Positions 43,330-55,251 of a stretch of 64,000 bases of DNA are shown in pieces. The translations under genes were made by a program, and so were the position numbers. The stretch is from Rhodococcus sp. B50. GTDB taxonomy: Bacteria > Actinomycetota > Actinomycetes > Mycobacteriales > Mycobacteriaceae. How positions within the stretch are numbered: the first letter of the stretch is position 1; each line of letters begins with the position of its first letter. The notes beneath the pieces are model-generated. The model had not been told where the DNA came from. It saw only the letters and a program-made list of their open reading frames with translations, and made no database searches. Location of the stretch: contig NZ_WPAG02000002.1 of assembly GCF_013602415.1 (NCBI RefSeq), positions 744,001 through 808,000 on the forward strand. The letters are read 5' to 3'.

Positions 43330-43445
43330 AGGGACTCCTCGGGATAGACAGGACGAGATCGCTCCGCCGTGCGCGGGGTGATGCGTCGACGAAAGTGCCC
43401 GAGAAGTCTAGTCGTCGCCGGAAGGAAACGGACAGAAATCCTGGT

Positions 43446-43492
43446 CACAGCAGTGCGGGCGTGCGATCTGTTCGCACGCCCGCACTGCTGTG
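43446..43492 (-). terminator. Terminator of the DoxX-like gene
   Basis: A 20-bp perfect stem (CACAGCAGTGCGGGCGTGCG) with a 7-base loop, beginning 10 bases after the stop of the leftward DoxX-like gene. Confidence 0.85.
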
Positions 43493-43502
43493 CCGTACTC
43501 GA

Positions 43503-44534
43503 TTACTTCTTCTTCTCGAGCGCCCTCAGGTTCTTCGCGAGCTTCTTCTCCGCCTTCGTGCCCTGCTTGCGGGCGGCCTCGGCGCGCAGGCGTGCCTTCT
43601 CTGCGGCGACGTGGGCCCGAGCGTTCAGGATCGCGGACTGCTCCTCGGCAAGCTTCGCCCACTCCGAGCTGCGATCGACCGTCGTGTCCCACAGCTTCGA
43701 CCCACGCTTGCGGGCCACGTCGGCCAGCTCGGGGGTGCGCTCCCGGGCCAGCCCGAGCAGCTCGGTGCCGCGTTCGCGGGCACCCTCGGCGAGCTCGGGG
43801 GCACGCTCACGCGCAACCCCGAGAATCTCGGCGCCGCGATCGCGCGCCCGCTCGGTCAGCACCGGGCCCCGGTCGCGGGCGACCTCGAGCAGTTCGGTGC
43901 CGCGTTCGCGCGCGACTTCGGCGAGTTCCGGTCCACGTTCCTTGGCGATCTCGAGGAGATGGCCGCCCTGTTCACCGGCCTCTTCGGTCAGTGCCTTCAC
44001 CCGTCCGGCGACGGTGTGCAGCGCTTCGGCCGTGTGGCCGTCCGAGGCGTGGCCGGGCAGGGCGGCGGCCACCGACTTCTGCGCGGCGCGCGCGGCACGA
44101 CGGCCTCGCCAGCCGAGCGACGGCTTGCCTTCGGTGTCGACGGCCGCGATGAGCAGTCCGCCGATCAGGCTCACGTTCTTGATGAGCTGAGTGCGCTGCT
44201 GGGCGCGGGCCTCCGGGTCCTCGACGTTCCAGAAGTCGTGGCCCGCAACGGTGGTGGGCACGAGGCTGCCGACCAGGGCGAGAGCGGACAAGCGCGGCGC
44301 CTTGCCGAGGGCGAACAGGGTGCCGGCGCCGATCTGGACGGCGGCGTTGATCTGTACGAGAGTCTCGGGATTGCTGGGCAGCCGGTCGGTGATCGATGCC
44401 GGCAGTGCGTTCACAGCCTGATCGAGCCCGGGCTGCGCGGCCCCTGCCTTCGGCTCGGGCTTCCGCAGGGCGTCGATACCCCCGGCGATGAAGATGGACG
44501 CGAGCATGGGCCGCGCGATTCTCCGGACGAGCAT
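43503..44534 (-). CDS. DoxX-family membrane protein with 11-residue repeat helix
   Basis: 343 residues in two unlike parts. Residues 1-135 form a DoxX-type membrane domain (RIARPMLASIFIAGGIDALR, AAVQIGAGTLFALGK, IKNVSLIGGLLIAAVD). Residues 186-284 are nine consecutive 11-residue units of the type ARERGTELLEV, followed by a Lys/Ala-rich helix to the end. The ATG at 44532-44534 has GGAGGAA upstream; a longer start at 44594 has none. The repeat part should form a long amphipathic or coiled-coil helix. Function unknown. Confidence 0.82.
   Translation of the reverse strand: MLVRRIARPMLASIFIAGGIDALRKPEPKAGAAQPGLDQAVNALPASITDRLPSNPETLVQINAAVQIGAGTLFALGKAPRLSALALVGSLVPTTVAGHDFWNVEDPEARAQQRTQLIKNVSLIGGLLIAAVDTEGKPSLGWRGRRAARAAQKSVAAALPGHASDGHTAEALHTVAGRVKALTEEAGEQGGHLLEIAKERGPELAEVARERGTELLEVARDRGPVLTERARDRGAEILGVARERAPELAEGARERGTELLGLARERTPELADVARKRGSKLWDTTVDRSSEWAKLAEEQSAILNARAHVAAEKARLRAEAARKQGTKAEKKLAKNLRALEKKK
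43683..43979 (-). repeat. Nine tandem 33-base coding repeats (11-residue units)
   Basis: In-frame repeats within the DoxX-like gene. Each unit encodes A-(R/K)-(E/D)-R-G-x-E-L-x-E-V with acidic, basic and aliphatic residues at fixed positions. At the base level the copies are diverged but still recognisable around CGCGAACGCGGCACC-like segments. Confidence 0.8.
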
Positions 44535-44700
44535 GTGGTTCCTCCCGTGGTCGGCTGTGTTTCCAAACCTTGACACAGGTACCCCGGGCGTCACGGGAAT
44601 ATGCGTGAAGCAAGGCCAAAGGGCACAGAACAGTATTTCGGATGGTACGGAAACCAGTTAATAACAGAATACATCGCGGTGGAGTACCGCCCCTCCCGCA

Positions 44701-46431
44701 TCACTTCGACGGCCTGCCCGCCGCGCGGGCCGACGAGATCCGGGGCGGCCGATCCTCGGTGGTCAACGGCAAGTCCGCGACCTTCTCGAACAGATGCGTA
44801 CCAGCTGCGGTATCGATGCTTCGCTCGACGGTCAGATGCGCGACACGGCCTCGCGTCCGGAGCGTGGCGATCTGATTTCCGAAACTCGGTCCCGACATCC
44901 TCGACCACGAGAACGACGCGACGGGAACTGCCGTCACGCGACCGAGCAGTAGCCGCACGACATGCTCCGCCGTGCGGCTCCATGCAGCGCGGAAGGCGAC
45001 TCGGACGGCTGCGGGGACATGGTTGTGCAACGGTGAACAGGTCAACTGGTAGACCGCACCGGCGGTCGGCGTCCCGAACCGGACACGGGCGGCATACGCA
45101 TGGTGCACGTCGCCCGAGAGGACACAGATCGTCGCGGGCGCACGACCGGACGTCCCGGCGCGCCGCCCGGCGGCGACGTCCCGCAGCAGCCGTCCGAGTC
45201 GCTCGAAAGAGTCGCGAAAGGCCGACCAGTGTTCGAGATCCGCAGCACGACGAAGCTTCTCGGCCCAGCGAGCCCAGCGGTCTCCGCGCGCACCGGACGC
45301 GAGTTTCTCGTCCCAAGCCTCGAGGTCGTGCATCGCGCGAGGGAGCAGCCACGGCAGCGACGTGCCGACCAGCAGATGGTCGTAGTCGCCGTCGGTCTGC
45401 TGCTCGATCCAGTCGAACTCCGGATCGGACACCATGTCCCGCCGGTCGGGCGCAAGCACTCGCCCGCACCGCGAGTCGATCACCAGCAGACGCACCGACC
45501 CGAAATCGCGGCGGTAGGACCACCGTGCACCCGGACCCCCGTCCGCTTCTTCGTCGGCACCGGATGCGAAGACGCGCAGGATCGGTTCGGCGTCCCCGGC
45601 GCAGTTCCGCACCCGCTCGTAGAGCGGCTCCTCGTCCAGCTCGGCGGGGGAGAGGTTTCCGAGATGCTGGTAGATCCAGTACGACGCGAGTGCCCCGACG
45701 ATGCGTTCCTCCCACCACGCGGATGCTTCCATCTCCCTGCGCCACGAGTAAGAGGTGTTCCAGTCGTCGTGCACGTCGTGGTCGTCGAAGATCATCGACG
45801 TCGGCACGTTCGACAGCAGCCACCGGACGTTGTCTTCGGACCACGACCGGTGGTACAGCCAGGTGTACTCCTCGAAGTCACGGACCTGCGCCCCTGGTGG
45901 TTCCGACAGATCGTGCCGCTCACCGACCCGCCGCTTCATTTCCGGGGACAGCTCGTCGGCGTACACCTGATCGCCGAGCAGCAATAAGGCATCGGGCCAC
46001 TCGTCGGTGGGCAGGGAGTGCATGCGCTGCGCGTACGCGACGAGCGCGTCCTTCCCCATGACGGCCGTCGGTTCTGCGCTCTCCGACGCCACGCGGCACG
46101 ACCCGAACGCGAGCACGAAGTTGTCGGTGTCGCCCCCCGAAGTCCGGATCGACGGGGCTGCGTCACCGGCCGGCGGCCACACGAGGTGTCCGTCCGCTCT
46201 CACCTCGTAGGGCGTCTCCGATCTGGCTTCCAGCCCTCGGACGACGATGAGCGCGTAGTGATGGCCCGCGACGGTCCACGTGCGTTCCGAACTGCCGAGC
46301 ACCTCGACCGTGCAGGGCTCGGACGTCTCCACCCAGATCGTGGCGTCCGTGTCGCCGATGTGCCGGAGTACCGGCCCGAGTACGAGATCCGCCACGGTGT
46401 CAGCGCCTTCGTGCTCGAGCGAGCTCGTCAT
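44701..46431 (-). CDS. PhoD-like alkaline phosphatase/metallophosphatase
   Basis: 576 residues of the PhoD-type metallophosphatase family. VLAFGSCR, LLLLGDQVYADEL, IFDDHDVHDDWN and CVLSGDVHHAYAARV supply the metal-binding residues. No signal peptide or Tat motif is visible at the chosen ATG (46429-46431), so it may be cytoplasmic, unlike classical secreted PhoD. A long C-terminal segment (about 445-576) is specific to this actinobacterial subgroup. It diverges from a small acidic protein gene. Substrate unknown; phosphodiesters are typical for the family. Confidence 0.85.
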   Translation of the reverse strand: MTSSLEHEGADTVADLVLGPVLRHIGDTDATIWVETSEPCTVEVLGSSERTWTVAGHHYALIVVRGLEARSETPYEVRADGHLVWPPAGDAAPSIRTSGGDTDNFVLAFGSCRVASESAEPTAVMGKDALVAYAQRMHSLPTDEWPDALLLLGDQVYADELSPEMKRRVGERHDLSEPPGAQVRDFEEYTWLYHRSWSEDNVRWLLSNVPTSMIFDDHDVHDDWNTSYSWRREMEASAWWEERIVGALASYWIYQHLGNLSPAELDEEPLYERVRNCAGDAEPILRVFASGADEEADGGPGARWSYRRDFGSVRLLVIDSRCGRVLAPDRRDMVSDPEFDWIEQQTDGDYDHLLVGTSLPWLLPRAMHDLEAWDEKLASGARGDRWARWAEKLRRAADLEHWSAFRDSFERLGRLLRDVAAGRRAGTSGRAPATICVLSGDVHHAYAARVRFGTPTAGAVYQLTCSPLHNHVPAAVRVAFRAAWSRTAEHVVRLLLGRVTAVPVASFSWSRMSGPSFGNQIATLRTRGRVAHLTVERSIDTAAGTHLFEKVADLPLTTEDRPPRISSARAAGRPSK

Positions 46432-46590
46432 GGGTTTCGAGCGTACTCGCGGCGGTCCTGCCCAGGATGGTTCCGGCGAACTTCGATTCCGGTTCGGCCT
46501 CCGGGATGCCGCGACGGGGAGCACCCTGGAACGGACGCATCCGAATCGACCCACATGGGTCGGTGCTGCGTAGTGGAAGGGGGCCCGGAC

Positions 46591-46857
46591 ATGACCGACG
46601 CAGAGGAACCGACCCGCTGGGACACGCTCGACGAGGACGAGCAACGGCAGGCACGTGAAAAGGCCGAGGAGATCGACCGGATGTACGAGCCCGGGGTTCG
46701 GCCGACCACCGTCGTGCCGGGGACGAACGGGATGGTCTCGGGAACGGCGTTCGCCGACATGGTCGACGAACACGCGAAGGATGAGCTCCCGGCCGGCGGG
46801 CAGTCGACAGCGGGGAAGTCCGACGCGGACGCGAACAGGGAACGCTCGGACGATTGA
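46591..46857 (+). CDS. Small acidic protein of unknown function
   Basis: 88 residues starting at ATG 46591 after GGAAGGGGG. It is highly charged (TRWDTLDEDEQRQAREKAEEIDRMYEPG) with a disordered-looking Gly/Ser/Asp C-terminus and no membrane segment. I do not recognise a family. The good ribosome binding site and divergent position relative to the phosphatase support it as a gene. Confidence 0.65.
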   Translation: MTDAEEPTRWDTLDEDEQRQAREKAEEIDRMYEPGVRPTTVVPGTNGMVSGTAFADMVDEHAKDELPAGGQSTAGKSDADANRERSDD

Positions 46858-46902
46858 GGCGCTGCCGTAGCCGTGAGGCCGTCGGCCACGACCGTGGGCC
46901 GA

Positions 46903-47391
46903 CTACGGCCGCTGCGATCCGGGCTCGGTGCCCGCTGCTGCCCGCACCGCACGGATGATGCCCTGATAGCCCGTGCACCGGCACAGATTGCCGGAGAGCC
47001 CTTCGCGGATGTCGTCGTCGCTCGGCTCGGGGTTGTCTCGCAGGAAGGCGGTGGCCGAGACGATGAATCCGGGTGTGCAGAAGCCGCACTGCAAGCCGTG
47101 CTGGTCGCGGAAGGCTGCCTGCACCGGTGACAATTCTCCGTCCGGCCCGGCGAGTCCTTCGATGGTCGTCAGTTCTGATCCGTCGACCTGGACGGCGAAC
47201 AGTAGGCATGCCCGCACCGCCTCGCCGTCGAGCAGCACCGTGCACGATCCACAGACGCCGTGTTCACATCCCAGATGGGTGCCGGTGAGTCCGCAGCGAT
47301 CGCGGAGATAATCGGCCAGGGTCAGGCGCGGCGGGACCCGGTCGGTGCGATTCGAGCCGTTGATGCGTACTCGAATGTCGATGTCGGTCAC
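46903..47391 (-). CDS. Molybdenum hydroxylase small [2Fe-2S] subunit (CoxS-like)
   Basis: 162 residues. Plant-type [2Fe-2S] ligands C42, C47, C50 and C62 are followed by the second cluster ligands C102, C105, C137 and C139, all present. It carries electrons between the molybdenum and FAD subunits. GTG start follows GGAGG and overlaps the medium-subunit stop (GTGA). A hairpin-like repeat (GTCGGCC/GGCCGAC) just beyond its stop may end the operon. Confidence 0.9.
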   Translation of the reverse strand: MTDIDIRVRINGSNRTDRVPPRLTLADYLRDRCGLTGTHLGCEHGVCGSCTVLLDGEAVRACLLFAVQVDGSELTTIEGLAGPDGELSPVQAAFRDQHGLQCGFCTPGFIVSATAFLRDNPEPSDDDIREGLSGNLCRCTGYQGIIRAVRAAAGTEPGSQRP

Positions 47392-48257
47392 AGGGCCTCC
47401 TTCAACGCTCGCGCCCACGCGCGCGTGACCATCACGGCGCCCACTCGTCGTCGGTACTCAGCGGTGCCGTGGATGTCCGACGGCACCGAGTCGAGCAGAT
47501 CGGTTACCGCGCCGCCGAGATCGGTCGCGTCGATCTCGGTCGCCGCCCGGCCGACGAGCTCCGCTTCCACCGCACGGGCGCGTGCAGGAGCCGGCGAGAG
47601 ACCGAACACGGTGATGGCGCACTGCTCGATTCGCGCGTCGGCGTCGAGTTGCACGGCCACCGCCGCTCCGGCGATCGCGAAATCGCCGCTGCGCCGGGTG
47701 AATTCTTCGATCGCGAAGCCCCACCGGCCGTGCAGGACAGGGAAGGCGATGTCGGTGACGAGTTCGTCGGGTTCCATGGCGGTGGTCCACATGCCGCGGA
47801 AGAACTCGGATGCGGCGATGCTGCGCCGGCCGCGTGGGGACAGGGTGCCGATCGTGGCATCCAGGGTCAGCGCGACAGCCGGATATTCGGCGGCGGCATC
47901 GGCGTGCGCGAGGGATCCGCCGAGGGTGCCGCGATTGCGGATCTGGAAATGCCCGATGAGCGGTGTGGCCCGGGCGAGGAGGGGCACGAGTCGCCGGATA
48001 TCGGCGTCGCGGCCGATCGATGAGTGCGTGGTCGTTGCGCCGATCCGCACTGTGGTCCCTTCCGTCCGGATACCGTGCAACTCGGTGAGTCGACGAAGGT
48101 CGACGAGATGTCCGAAGGTGGCGAGTCGCAGCGTCAGCAATGGCATCAGGCTCTGGCCGCCCGCGATGAATTTCGCGTCGTCGCCGAATCGGGAGACGAG
48201 ATCGACTGCTTCGGCCGGGGTGTGCGGGGCGTGGTACTCGAACGCCGCGGGTTTCAC
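47388..48257 (-). CDS. Molybdenum hydroxylase FAD subunit (CoxM-like)
   Basis: 289 residues. The FAD-binding motifs AGGQSLMPLL (about 32-41) and the GTLGGSLAHAD segment are typical of CoxM-type medium subunits. GTG start 48255-48257 has GGAGG upstream and overlaps the large-subunit stop. It passes electrons from the iron-sulfur subunit to an unknown acceptor. Confidence 0.9.
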   Translation of the reverse strand: MKPAAFEYHAPHTPAEAVDLVSRFGDDAKFIAGGQSLMPLLTLRLATFGHLVDLRRLTELHGIRTEGTTVRIGATTTHSSIGRDADIRRLVPLLARATPLIGHFQIRNRGTLGGSLAHADAAAEYPAVALTLDATIGTLSPRGRRSIAASEFFRGMWTTAMEPDELVTDIAFPVLHGRWGFAIEEFTRRSGDFAIAGAAVAVQLDADARIEQCAITVFGLSPAPARARAVEAELVGRAATEIDATDLGGAVTDLLDSVPSDIHGTAEYRRRVGAVMVTRAWARALKEAL

Positions 48258-50605
48258 AGCGCCTCCATCTTTTCGGCGTGCGCCCGATCGATCATCGAGA
48301 CGATCCTGGCCGGCGAGAGCGGCAGGTGGGAGATCTCCACCCCGAACGGACTCAGCGCATCCGCTACCGCGTTGAGTACGGCCGGGGTCGCGCCGATCGC
48401 GCCGCCCTCTCCGACCCCCTTGACATTGCCCGGTCCCGGACTCGGGGTCTCGATGTGCCCGATCTCGATCGTCGGTGCCTCGGTCGCGGTCGGAAGCAGA
48501 TAATCCATGAAGGTCGTGGCGATCGGGTTCCCGGCATCGTCGTAGGGCAGGTGTTCGTAGAGTGCCCCGCCGATTCCCTGCACCGTGCCGCCGCAGATCT
48601 GACCTTCGACGACGTTCGGGTTGATCATCGCGCCGCAGTCCTCGCTGACGATGTACCGCAGCAGGGTCACCTTGCCGGTTTCGATATCCACCTCGCAGGT
48701 GCACAGGTGGGTCGCGTTGGCCCAGATCGCCATATGAGGTGTGCGGTACCGGCCGCTCGCTTCGAGTCCCGGCGGAACACCGGGCGGCAGGCCGTCGCCC
48801 TGGAAGTACGCGATGTCGGCGATCTCGGCGATCGTCAGTCGTGGACCGGGATCGTTCCGGAGCCTCGCGATCCCCTCGGCGAACACCACGTCCTCGGGCA
48901 GAACATTCAGGCGGTGAGCGGCGATCGCGACGATGCGTTCTCGCAGTACCGACGCGGTCTCGGCAATCGCACCCGCGGTCATCGAGCCCGAGCGACTGCC
49001 GCCGGTACCGCCACCGAACGGGGTGATCGAGGTGTCACCCTGGATCGTGCGAACGTCGGCGATCGGGACGCCCAGAGCGTCCGCCGTCAACTGCACGACG
49101 GTCGTCTCGATACTGTTGCCCGCCGAACCTCCCGCCACGTACACGTTGACCTTGCCGGACGGTTCGATCCGGATGGTCGCGCCTTCGGTGCTGTGGAATG
49201 CGGTGCTGCCGGTCGTCGGCTCCAGATACGTGCACGTGCCTACGCCGAGATAGCGGCCCTGCTCGCGGGCGCGACGCTGATCGGCGCGGAACCCGTCGTA
49301 ACCGAGCATCCTGACCGCCTGCTCGAGGGTCTCGAGCGGCGAGACATGGTCGTGCGGCATGCCGTTCGGGTTCATCATCGGCAGGTCTTCCTGCCGCAAC
49401 ATGTTGCGTCGACGAAGTTCTATGGGGTCGATGCCGATTCGGCGGGCAGCCTGGTCGAGGAGGAGTTCGCGGGTGACCGACTCGAACTGCCACGGACCGC
49501 GATAGGCGAGGCGCCCGACCGTGTTGGAGTACACGAACTTCGAACTGAACGACGCGTCGGTGATCCGGTACGGCCCGGGAAACAGGAGGCCGACGACCAC
49601 ACCTGCGGTGATGGGCGACGGAGTGGGGTATGCACCGACGTTCTGCACGTGATCGATCCCCGCCGCCAGGATTCGGCCGTCGGAATCGAAAGCCATTCGC
49701 ACATCGGCATGTTCGTGGCGTGCCATACCCGACGCCATCAAGTGTTCCTGCCGGTCCTCGATCCACTTGACGGCGCGGCCGAGTTTGCGGGCCGCGAGTT
49801 GCACGCAGATCTCCTCCCGCAGCGGCGCCACCTTGAGCCCGAAGCCACCGCCGGTATCGCGGGCGATCACGCGCACCTGATGCTCGTCGATCCCGAGGAG
49901 CCGGGCACAGAAGCCCCGTACCTCGTGCGGTGACTGCGTCGAGATCCACACGGTCATCTCCGCGGTGGGAGCGGACCACTCGGCGACGACCCCGCGGGTT
50001 TCCATCGGCACCGGGATGTAGGCCTGCTGGAAGATCGTCTGCTCCACCACGTGTGGAGCGGTCTCGAAGATCGGATCGAGATCCGCGGCCGGACGACCGG
50101 CCATCTCGCCGGCCGAATTCCCGGCGAACCCGGCGTGGACCAGGTGGGGGGACGTGTGGGCGGTGGTGTAGTCCACCACCGCGTCGAGTGGTTCGTAGTC
50201 GACATCGACGAGTTCGACCGCGTCCTCCGCCACGTACCGGTCGCAGGCGATCACCATCGCGACCGGGTCGCCCACGAATCGAACCTCCTCCTCGGCCAGA
50301 GGCGGGCGGGGCACGGGAGGTAGGCCGGGCATGTCCAGCGCGTAGGAGATGCGGTGCGCGACGGGCCCGAGTTCGGCCGCGGTGTACACGGCGACGACCC
50401 CGTCGAGTTCGGTTGCGGCGGCGACGTCGATATCGATGATGCGCGCACGGGCGAAGGGGCTGCGCACGAAGCACACGTGCACCATGCCGGGGCGGGTGAC
50501 GTCGTCGACGAACGTTCCCGCACCGGTCACCAACCGCAGGTCCTCGACCCGCGGAACGGATGTGCCCACGCTCCCGCGGGTGGGGGGTGCCGCTATGTCG
50601 GTCAT
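48254..50605 (-). CDS. Molybdenum hydroxylase large subunit (CoxL-like, atypical active-site loop)
   Basis: 783 residues with the xanthine oxidase-family fold. The segments GGGFGLK, the FGGGTGGSRS loop and the C-terminal GVGEGGAIGATPAVLNAVADAL with the catalytic Glu region are present. The loop that carries CSFR in form I and GAGR in form II CO dehydrogenases reads AYRGPW (367-372). It is therefore not a canonical CO dehydrogenase; the substrate is probably another small organic molecule. First gene of a three-gene operon in L-M-S order, without coxD/E-type maturation genes nearby. Confidence 0.88.
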   Translation of the reverse strand: MTDIAAPPTRGSVGTSVPRVEDLRLVTGAGTFVDDVTRPGMVHVCFVRSPFARARIIDIDVAAATELDGVVAVYTAAELGPVAHRISYALDMPGLPPVPRPPLAEEEVRFVGDPVAMVIACDRYVAEDAVELVDVDYEPLDAVVDYTTAHTSPHLVHAGFAGNSAGEMAGRPAADLDPIFETAPHVVEQTIFQQAYIPVPMETRGVVAEWSAPTAEMTVWISTQSPHEVRGFCARLLGIDEHQVRVIARDTGGGFGLKVAPLREEICVQLAARKLGRAVKWIEDRQEHLMASGMARHEHADVRMAFDSDGRILAAGIDHVQNVGAYPTPSPITAGVVVGLLFPGPYRITDASFSSKFVYSNTVGRLAYRGPWQFESVTRELLLDQAARRIGIDPIELRRRNMLRQEDLPMMNPNGMPHDHVSPLETLEQAVRMLGYDGFRADQRRAREQGRYLGVGTCTYLEPTTGSTAFHSTEGATIRIEPSGKVNVYVAGGSAGNSIETTVVQLTADALGVPIADVRTIQGDTSITPFGGGTGGSRSGSMTAGAIAETASVLRERIVAIAAHRLNVLPEDVVFAEGIARLRNDPGPRLTIAEIADIAYFQGDGLPPGVPPGLEASGRYRTPHMAIWANATHLCTCEVDIETGKVTLLRYIVSEDCGAMINPNVVEGQICGGTVQGIGGALYEHLPYDDAGNPIATTFMDYLLPTATEAPTIEIGHIETPSPGPGNVKGVGEGGAIGATPAVLNAVADALSPFGVEISHLPLSPARIVSMIDRAHAEKMEAL

Positions 50606-50637
50606 GCGTCTCCTCGCTCCGCCGGAGGACCAGAGGG

Positions 50638-50653
50638 TCGTACTTCAGTACGA
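50638..50653. promoter_or_regulatory. Palindrome upstream of the hydroxylase operon
   Basis: TCGTACT-TC-AGTACGA, a 16-base perfect palindrome 33 bases upstream of the large-subunit start. Candidate operator for a TetR- or GntR-type regulator encoded elsewhere. Confidence 0.5.
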
Positions 50654-50670
50654 GACGAGAAATGTGCACA

Positions 50671-50691
50671 ATCGAGAATTTCGCTCTCGAT
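50671..50691. promoter_or_regulatory. Second inverted repeat upstream of the hydroxylase operon
   Basis: ATCGAGA-N7-TCTCGAT, 66-86 bases upstream of the large-subunit start. Its sequence differs from the palindrome at 50638, so a second factor or chance is possible. The rest of the 286-base gap to the hydrolase gene holds no gene that I can support. Confidence 0.35.
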
Positions 50692-50891
50692 CGGGGCAGA
50701 CGATACACCGCGGTGCACGTTCGGTGACCGAAACGGGTAGATCCGAGTCATCGTTGCGCCGGTATGTCGACGCCGTTCGAAGTGCGGTCTCCGGGCGACC
50801 CGACGTCTACGACCACACCCGCGAGCGGACGGTGTCTGTCATCGGAAGGCGCTTGCTGCCCGCCCGACGACGTGTGCTGCGTGCAGAACGG

Positions 50892-51581
50892 TCACCAGCC
50901 GCGCTCCCGCCACTCTCCGAGATGCGGTCGCTCGGCTCCGAGGGTCGAGTCCTTGCCGTGCCCCGGATAGAAGATCGTCTCGTCGTCGAACCGGTCGAAG
51001 ATCTTGGACTCCACGTCGCCGAGCAGGGAGCGGAAGGCGTCGTCGTCCGGGGTCTTGCCGACCCCGCCGGGGAAAAGCGAGTCGCCGGTGAAGATGTGCG
51101 CGCGGCCCGCGCCCTGTTCCGTGAGGACCAGTGCGACCGACCCCGGGGTGTGCCCTGAGAGGTGGATCACCTCGAGATTCAGCTCACCGATCTGCACAGT
51201 GTCGCCCTCGGCCAGGATCCGGTCGGGCGTCACCGGCAGGGGAGCGGCGTCGAGTTCGTGCGCCGCCGTCGGCACACCGGTCTCCGCGGCGACCCGCTCG
51301 AGGCCCTGCCAGTGATCCCAGTGCTGATGGGTGGTGACGATCAGCTCGAGTTCCGGTGCGTTGTCGCGGAGGAACTGCACGAGCCGTCCGGGTTCGTTTG
51401 CGGCATCGATGAACACGGACTTGCCGGTCGCGTCGTCGGTGACGAGATAGGTGTTGTTGTTCATCTCGCCGACGGCGAGTTTGACGATGCTCGCTCCGGG
51501 AATCCTTCGGCGTTGCGCGGGTCCGCCGGGAGTGACGTCGCCGGTGTAGGTGTCCTCGATGATCACGGGCTGCTGCGTCAT
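50892..51581 (-). CDS. Metallo-beta-lactamase-fold hydrolase
   Basis: 229 residues. The zinc motif reads HQHWDH (H85, H87, D89, H90), followed by GHTPGS, FTGDSLF and GHGKDS, the layout of glyoxalase II-like hydrolases. It corresponds in position to the leftward MBL gene beside uvrA in mycobacteria. It diverges from uvrA with about 150 bases between starts. It is cytoplasmic, without a signal peptide. Thioester hydrolysis is the usual activity of this subgroup; the substrate is unknown. Confidence 0.9.
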   Translation of the reverse strand: MTQQPVIIEDTYTGDVTPGGPAQRRRIPGASIVKLAVGEMNNNTYLVTDDATGKSVFIDAANEPGRLVQFLRDNAPELELIVTTHQHWDHWQGLERVAAETGVPTAAHELDAAPLPVTPDRILAEGDTVQIGELNLEVIHLSGHTPGSVALVLTEQGAGRAHIFTGDSLFPGGVGKTPDDDAFRSLLGDVESKIFDRFDDETIFYPGHGKDSTLGAERPHLGEWRERGW

Positions 51582-51732
51582 GCAGCCAACCTACCTTCGC
51601 GTGCGCGCGCAGGAGTGCCGGACGTGCGGTTCGTCGACCGGGATGCGGTTCGTCGGCACGGAAACGTGTCGGTACCCGCGCCTACCATGGCTGAGGGCCG
51701 AACTGCGGCCTTGTCTACAGGAAGGATGTGGC

Positions 51733-54707
<2,975 letters not shown>

Positions 54708-54708
<1 letters not shown>

Positions 54709-54750
54709 CGACCCGATCCGCCCGCCTCAGGGGCGGGCGGATCCGGTCGT
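54708..54750. terminator. Bidirectional terminator after uvrA
   Basis: A 12-bp perfect core stem (GATCCGCCCGCC) extended by six more pairs after a C-C mismatch, beginning at the last base of the uvrA stop and facing the DUF1844 gene. Confidence 0.8.
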
Positions 54751-54788
54751 ACGGGTCGGAGGTGGGGCGGAAACGGTGCTGCGTCGGG

Positions 54789-55154
54789 TCAGTAGACCGG
54801 ACCGGTGTATTTCTCGCCCGGACCCTTGCCCGGTTCGTCGGGCACCGCGGACGCCTCGCGGAAGGCGCGCTGCAGCGCCTGCAGTCCTTCGCGCAGCGGG
54901 CCGGCGTGCGGACCGAGATATTCCACCGAGGAGGTGATCAGTCCGGCGAGTGCGGTGATCACGCGGCGGGCCTCGTCGAGGTCGAGTCGTGTGCTGCTGT
55001 CGGGATCCTCGTCGGCGAGACCGAGCTTCTCGGCAGCCGAACTCATGAGCATCACGGCTGCGCGGCTGATCACCTCGACGGCCGGAATGTCGGCGAGCTC
55101 GCGCACATCCTGTGCCGCAGCGTCCTGATCGGGGGTCTCGGGAGCGTCCGTCAT
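54789..55154 (-). CDS. DUF1844 family protein
   Basis: About 121 residues matching the DUF1844 family, often found beside infC in actinobacteria: VREL, PAVEVISRAAVMLMSSAAEKLGL, DLDEARRVITALAGLITSSVEYLGP. Mostly alpha-helical, cytoplasmic, function unknown. Start ATG 55152-55154 is used; an alternative ATG lies 12 bases upstream. It diverges from the infC operon promoter. Confidence 0.82.
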   Translation of the reverse strand: MTDAPETPDQDAAAQDVRELADIPAVEVISRAAVMLMSSAAEKLGLADEDPDSSTRLDLDEARRVITALAGLITSSVEYLGPHAGPLREGLQALQRAFREASAVPDEPGKGPGEKYTGPVY

Positions 55155-55239
55155 AGGGACGAGCATAGGGTCGTCGCTCGTCGCCGACGGCGCGGGTGGG
55201 GCGCGAATGCGCCGATTCGTCGTCGACGTGCATTTTTGT

Positions 55240-55245
55240 TAGACT
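55240..55245 (+). promoter_or_regulatory. -10 element of the infC-rpmI-rplT operon
   Basis: TAGACT with TTCGTC 18 bases upstream (55216-55221) in a locally AT-richer stretch (CATTTTTGTTAGACT). Transcription would start near 55252, about 290 bases before the infC start codon. Confidence 0.55.
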
Positions 55246-55251
55246 GACTCT

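Noticed and set aside
43683-43979. The 33-base tandem repeats as a CRISPR or minisatellite
   Set aside because: Repeats are diverged, contiguous, in frame and encode a regular helix; there are no unique spacers.
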